This document shows, one piece after another, positions 60,723 to 64,000 of a DNA stretch of 64,000 nucleotides; position 1 is the stretch's first letter, and each line of letters starts with the position of its first letter. The stretch is taken from contig JAFWYF010000001.1 in the NCBI GenBank assembly GCA_017522785.1, forward strand, positions 1-64,000. The letters are read 5' to 3'. The notes beneath the pieces are model-generated. The model made no database searches, was not told the DNA's origin, and worked only from the letters and a program-made list of their open reading frames with translations. The translations under genes were made by a program, and so were the position numbers. This stretch comes from Bacteroidaceae bacterium (lineage in GTDB: Bacteria > Bacteroidota > Bacteroidia > Bacteroidales > Bacteroidaceae).

Positions 60723-61892
60723 TTAAATCTTGTCAATATTTCTTTGAATAAAAGCCCAAATACCTCGTTTCTCTATTCTCAATAGGTTACCTATTGTTGT
60801 CAAAAATCTATAGTAAGCGCTTTGGCGTTTTATCTCTCTCTTTGTGAAAGAGTAGAAAATAAAAGTAAATAATATACTCAAGAATAGAACAAGGTAGAAT
60901 TGTACGTCAATAGATGCTCCCGCAATATATGCCAAGAACCATGCAAATATTACAATGCTATTTAGTGTGAGTATAGCTATTGTAGTACCAATGTGTGAAA
61001 AACCTAATTCAATGAAAAGATGATGCAGGTGGGTCTTGTCGGGGTAGAATGGTGAACGTTTCTGCATAATTCTTGCACTCATTACACGCAGGGTGTCAAA
61101 AACTGAAATTGAAAGCACCGATAGTGCAAAGGGGATGAGCCCCATTCTATTATGCGCAAAATATGTGCATGCGCTATCACTATCCAATAAGTCCATGACA
61201 AATATGGATAGAAGCATGCCCATTAGCAGTGCACCACCATCTCCTATGAACATTTTTGTTCTATTGCCAAATACATTATGCAAAAAGAACGGTATTAATG
61301 CGCCAACAGCAGTTGCAGCCAGTATTGTCATCACTGTATTACCCGTTAAGCAGAACATGATTGCAAAAACAGATGATGCCATTATGCAGTATCCCGATGA
61401 CAAACCGTTTACTCCGTCAATAAGATTAATAGCATTTATGATTCCAACAGTAGCAAGCATGGTAAGAGGATAGGCTAGGTAGTCGGGTATTCTCCCTATT
61501 CCCCACAATCCAAAGAAATTTCCCATGTAATCTTTGCTCACAAGCATCACAACCAATATAATAATACCCTCTATTAGAAAACGTAAACGTGGCGATAGTC
61601 CTAAAATATCGTCAAGTGTACCCAAATAGAGCATAACAGTTATTGCCGCTGTAACAATAAAAAGATTTGGTGTGTTAAATGCTATTTGTGAACTGCATAT
61701 ACCTACAATTATACCAAAGAACACCGCAATACCTCCCATGACAGGTGTTGGCTCACGTTGCAATTTGCGTGCATCGGGGTTGTCCACCAAATTCTTTAAA
61801 ATGGCAATTTTGAGAATTTTAGGATGTATCCAGAATGTTGCAATCATTGCAACTATAAATGGAATGATTATATGGTATAATGCCGACATCAT
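60723..61892 (-). CDS. WecA/MraY-like polyprenyl-phosphate sugar-1-phosphate transferase
   Basis: Transfers a sugar-1-phosphate, probably GlcNAc-1-P, onto undecaprenyl phosphate to start glycan assembly at the inner membrane. The 389-residue protein has about eleven membrane helices. Family motifs: REPTPVMGGIAVFFG, the cytosolic GTLDDILGLSPRLRF, NAINLIDGVNGLSSG (about residue 155), FIGDGGALLMGMLLS and the HLHHLFIELGFSH loop. It is WecA-like rather than MraY by the NLIDGVNGL and HLHH forms. It lies between upxY (37-base gap) and the C10 protease gene. No other capsule genes follow in the minus direction. Confidence 0.9.
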   Translation of the reverse strand: MMSALYHIIIPFIVAMIATFWIHPKILKIAILKNLVDNPDARKLQREPTPVMGGIAVFFGIIVGICSSQIAFNTPNLFIVTAAITVMLYLGTLDDILGLSPRLRFLIEGIIILVVMLVSKDYMGNFFGLWGIGRIPDYLAYPLTMLATVGIINAINLIDGVNGLSSGYCIMASSVFAIMFCLTGNTVMTILAATAVGALIPFFLHNVFGNRTKMFIGDGGALLMGMLLSIFVMDLLDSDSACTYFAHNRMGLIPFALSVLSISVFDTLRVMSARIMQKRSPFYPDKTHLHHLFIELGFSHIGTTIAILTLNSIVIFAWFLAYIAGASIDVQFYLVLFLSILFTFIFYSFTKREIKRQSAYYRFLTTIGNLLRIEKRGIWAFIQRNIDKI

Positions 61893-61929
61893 ATTATTAT
61901 AATCTTTTTTATCTGTTCACAAAATCCTT

Positions 61930-62499
61930 TTAATTTTCAATTTTCTCTACAAATGAGCCGGGTAGTGTTGTGGTTGCTACGGCTATAATACCTTCAATCT
62001 TAACAACAACTCTTTTCCCTCCTCTATTTTGTACCTTCATGAATGTTCCTTCGGCTCCTTCGAAAGGACCACTCAGAATACGTACCTTATCGCCACATGT
62101 TAAGTCTACCTCTTCGCTGTCCAAATACATAATTTTCTCCTTCTCATTTCCTGCTATAGCAATAAAGCTTTGCATTTGTCGTTCCGGAACAATTAAGGGT
62201 TGCTTCTGTGCTTCGCTTCTATTTTTCATGACATAGCGCAACCAAGGTATTTCGTAGCGTTTCAACTCATTAAGTTTCTCTTTGTAGGTGTTTATAAAAA
62301 TGTAGTTATGTATAACCGATTCTGTACTCCAAATTTTAAATCCCTCCTTCGTTGTTTTTCTAACTCGCTTGGTAGGAACAAAACTTTCAATTCCCAATTT
62401 GTCGAGTATTTCTTTTGCTTTAAGTTCCCTTTGATAGGTAACGCGCATAACAAACCACGACTTTTCCAAAGTATCATCCGCTACATTATTCACAAACAT
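61930..62499 (-). CDS. UpxY-family transcription antiterminator (NusG-like)
   Basis: A 189-residue specialised NusG paralogue. UpxY proteins in Bacteroides allow RNA polymerase to read through long polysaccharide operons. The NGN domain starts SWFVMRVTYQRELKAKEIL. The C-terminal KOW domain is at about residues 135-170 (LTCGDKVRILSGPFEGAEG). It is the first gene of a minus-strand unit with the WecA-like and C10 peptidase genes. A -7 box lies only 20 bases before its ATG, so the leader is unusually short for the known UpxY mechanism. Confidence 0.88.
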   Translation of the reverse strand: MFVNNVADDTLEKSWFVMRVTYQRELKAKEILDKLGIESFVPTKRVRKTTKEGFKIWSTESVIHNYIFINTYKEKLNELKRYEIPWLRYVMKNRSEAQKQPLIVPERQMQSFIAIAGNEKEKIMYLDSEEVDLTCGDKVRILSGPFEGAEGTFMKVQNRGGKRVVVKIEGIIAVATTTLPGSFVEKIEN

Positions 62500-62518
62500 T
62501 CTATTAGGTATATTATCG

Positions 62519-62526
62519 CAAAGATA
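62519..62526 (-). promoter_or_regulatory. -7 box of upxY
   Basis: The minus strand reads TATCTTTG followed by C, 20 bases before the upxY ATG. No TTTG at the ideal distance. Confidence 0.5.
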
Positions 62527-62820
62527 GGTATAAAGAATTTAAAATTAAATGATTTACCCCTTCTATTTGTTAAAAAGTCTAAAAATATATATGGTTTTGG
62601 CAAAAATTATATGGTATTCCATGTTTTGTTAAATGAAATAAAATCGTAGCTCTACATTTATGATGTAGGAAAATTATGTAAATAAAAAATACTTATTATG
62701 AGATATAAATATGCTTCATAAACAAATCCATATTAACAAAGTTCATTTTATTTGTTTTTTCTGCATGTTGCTACTCTCTTTGTGTTGTTGAGGCTGTTAT
62801 GCTAATTGTTATCACTTTTT

Positions 62821-62851
62821 TTTGTATATTTTTTTATTTTTTATACTTTTG
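62821..62851 (+). promoter_or_regulatory. Consensus promoter of manC
   Basis: TTTG (62821-62824), 19 bases, TACTTTTG (62844-62851): a full match, 30 bases before the ATG. Confidence 0.75.
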
Positions 62852-62880
62852 TATTCCTAAGATATTTTTTAATCTGAGTT

Positions 62881-63942
62881 ATGAGTAATTCGAATCACGT
62901 AGTAATAATGGCCGGTGGCATCGGAAGCCGTTTTTGGCCGGTCAGCACCACTGAATGTCCTAAACAATTTATTGATGTGTTGGGCTGTGGAAAATCGTTG
63001 TTACAATTGACGGTAGAGCGTTTTGGAGATATCTGCCCTCCCGAAAATGTTTGGGTACTTACTTCGGAGAAGTATGCCTCTTTGGTAAAAGAGCAGTTGC
63101 CAATGATTGCCGATGAAAATATCTTGTTGGAGCCTTGTCGCCGTAATACAGCTCCATGTATCGCGTATGCTGCATGGAAAATTAAAAAGCGCGACCCGAA
63201 TGCCAATATGGTGGTTACTCCCAGCGACCACTATGTAAATGATACACAAGAATTCCGTCGTATCATAAAATCTTCATTACGTTTTGTCAGCGACTCCGAT
63301 GCAATTCTCACACTTGGAATTAAACCGACACGTCCTGAAACGGGGTATGGATATATAGAAGCTGTGCTTGGTACATCTACTCTCTCTAATAAAGAGGTTT
63401 ATCGCGTAGATTCATTCAAGGAGAAACCCGACGTGGAAACAGCAAAATTGTATATATCAAAGAACAACTACTATTGGAATTCAGGAATCTTCATTTGGAA
63501 TGTTCAGACAATAGTAAATGCGTTCAGGGTATACCAGTCTCCTATTGCCGAAGTCTTTGAATCTCTTTTACCACTTTATTATACCGATAAAGAGCAAGAT
63601 GCAATAAATGAAAGATTCCCCGAATGTCGTAACATATCTGTCGATTATGCAATTATGGAGCGTGCCGAAGAAATTTTCGTCTTCCCTTCCGATTTTGGCT
63701 GGAGCGACTTGGGTACTTGGGTGTCGTTACACAACAAAATGCCACATGACATAAATGGTAATGTGGCTGTAGATTCAAATGCTGAAATGCTCGATTCGCA
63801 CAATTGTATAGTTTATGCCCGTGGCGAAAAGAAAGTTGTTGTTATAGGTCTCGATGATTGTATAATATCGGAGCACGATGGGCATCTTTTGGTTTGTAAA
63901 ATGAGCGAAGAGAACAGAATTAAAGAGATTTCCGATAAGTGA
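62881..63942 (+). CDS. Mannose-1-phosphate guanylyltransferase
   Basis: Makes GDP-mannose from GTP and mannose-1-phosphate for glycoconjugates such as fucose- or mannose-containing surface glycans. The 353-residue protein is the short, single-function form without the isomerase domain. Nucleotide motif MAGGIGSRFWPVSTTECPKQ at the N-terminus, LLEPCRRNTAPCIAYAAW, VTPSDHYV (metal-binding Asp), ETGYGYIEA, YWNSGIFIWN and FGWSDLGTW are all in order. A consensus promoter precedes it and a perfect palindromic terminator follows, so it is monocistronic. Confidence 0.93.
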   Translation: MSNSNHVVIMAGGIGSRFWPVSTTECPKQFIDVLGCGKSLLQLTVERFGDICPPENVWVLTSEKYASLVKEQLPMIADENILLEPCRRNTAPCIAYAAWKIKKRDPNANMVVTPSDHYVNDTQEFRRIIKSSLRFVSDSDAILTLGIKPTRPETGYGYIEAVLGTSTLSNKEVYRVDSFKEKPDVETAKLYISKNNYYWNSGIFIWNVQTIVNAFRVYQSPIAEVFESLLPLYYTDKEQDAINERFPECRNISVDYAIMERAEEIFVFPSDFGWSDLGTWVSLHNKMPHDINGNVAVDSNAEMLDSHNCIVYARGEKKVVVIGLDDCIISEHDGHLLVCKMSEENRIKEISDK

Positions 63943-63957
63943 TATCCATTGCATAAC

Positions 63958-63999
63958 ATAAAACAAATAGAGAGCTAATTAGCTCTCTATTTGTTTTAT
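63958..63999. terminator. Terminator of manC
   Basis: A 42-base perfect palindrome centred on agctaattagct, with A-rich and T-rich ends. It starts 15 bases after the manC stop. Confidence 0.9.
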
Positions 64000-64000
64000 A

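Larger units (their letters stand above)
62500..62880. other. Divergent region between upxY and manC
   Basis: A 381-base AT-rich gap with promoters in both directions: TATCTTTG (minus, 62519-62526) and the consensus manC promoter (62821-62851). Between them I see no gene, hairpin or repeat worth naming. Confidence 0.6.

Overview
The window is AT-rich chromosomal DNA from a member of the Bacteroidales (Bacteroidetes); the genus cannot be fixed from the sequence. Grounds: promoter boxes of the Bacteroidetes type (TTTG, about 19-20 bases, TAnnTTTG) sit in front of many genes; there are T9SS-type C-terminal sorting domains and a DUF5103 T9SS plug protein; an UpxY antiterminator beside a WecA-like transferase; a BspA-type leucine-rich-repeat relic; an AsnA-type asparagine synthetase; an archaeal-type ProS; and a NagB/PIG-L fusion like Bacteroides BT_0258. 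No rRNA, CRISPR array, phage or intact insertion sequence was seen. One tRNA-Arg(CCG) is present.

Layout. 1-453: gene relic, short repeats and a hairpin. 454-6986: a tripartite RND efflux operon (adaptor, pump, TolC) with a divergent AraC-type regulator. 6987-8179: relic region with a consensus promoter and a broken BspA-like gene. 8180-14019: three genes on the minus strand (transglutaminase-like lipoprotein, TRIC/UPF0126 membrane protein, large secreted GH20 hexosaminidase). 14214-18425: PAP2 phosphatase, NadA, and the divergent threonine-to-glycine pair Tdh/Kbl. 18542-27855: hexosamine region with a NahK-like kinase, ROK kinase, Ser-type sulfatase, its radical-SAM maturase, a NagB/PIG-L fusion and a GH35-like lipoprotein. 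27938-32304: dnaE, trxA and a small acidic protein. 32625-37779: housekeeping genes (psd, pssA, DUF4834, tadA, yraN, mmcQ-like, birA, pyrH). 37846-42413: five-gene cassette with a VTC-domain polymerase, DUF4956 membrane protein, DUF2490 outer-membrane protein, a T9SS-cargo-like protein and a Cthe_2159-type beta-helix protein. 42698-47976: HD hydrolase, LptD, Ung, AsnA. 48161-48462: 85-bp tandem repeats carrying promoter boxes, then tRNA-Arg. 48528-56439: LpxL-like acyltransferase, a UGM-like flavoprotein with a glycosyltransferase-like partner, ProS, OmpA-like lipoprotein, DUF1460 protein, T9SS plug. 56474-58643: AhpF and AhpC. 58937-62499: UpxY, WecA-like transferase and a C10 cysteine protease. 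62881-63942: ManC.

How the parts work together. The hexosamine region reads as a route for sulfated GlcNAc from host glycans: the sulfatase needs the maturase encoded next to it, the kinases phosphorylate released sugars, and the fusion protein should deacetylate and deaminate them, although its deaminase half has lost key residues. The GH35-like protein of the same operon appears to have lost both catalytic glutamates. Cell-surface genes recur across the window: LptD, LpxL-like, WecA/UpxY, ManC, OmpA, T9SS plug and T9SS cargo.

The best candidates for under-described biology are the VTC/DUF4956/DUF2490/beta-helix cassette, the two apparently degenerate enzymes in the sulfated-hexosamine operon, and a 60-bp promoter-bearing element found upstream of both the VTC cassette and, in tandem, the tRNA-Arg gene.
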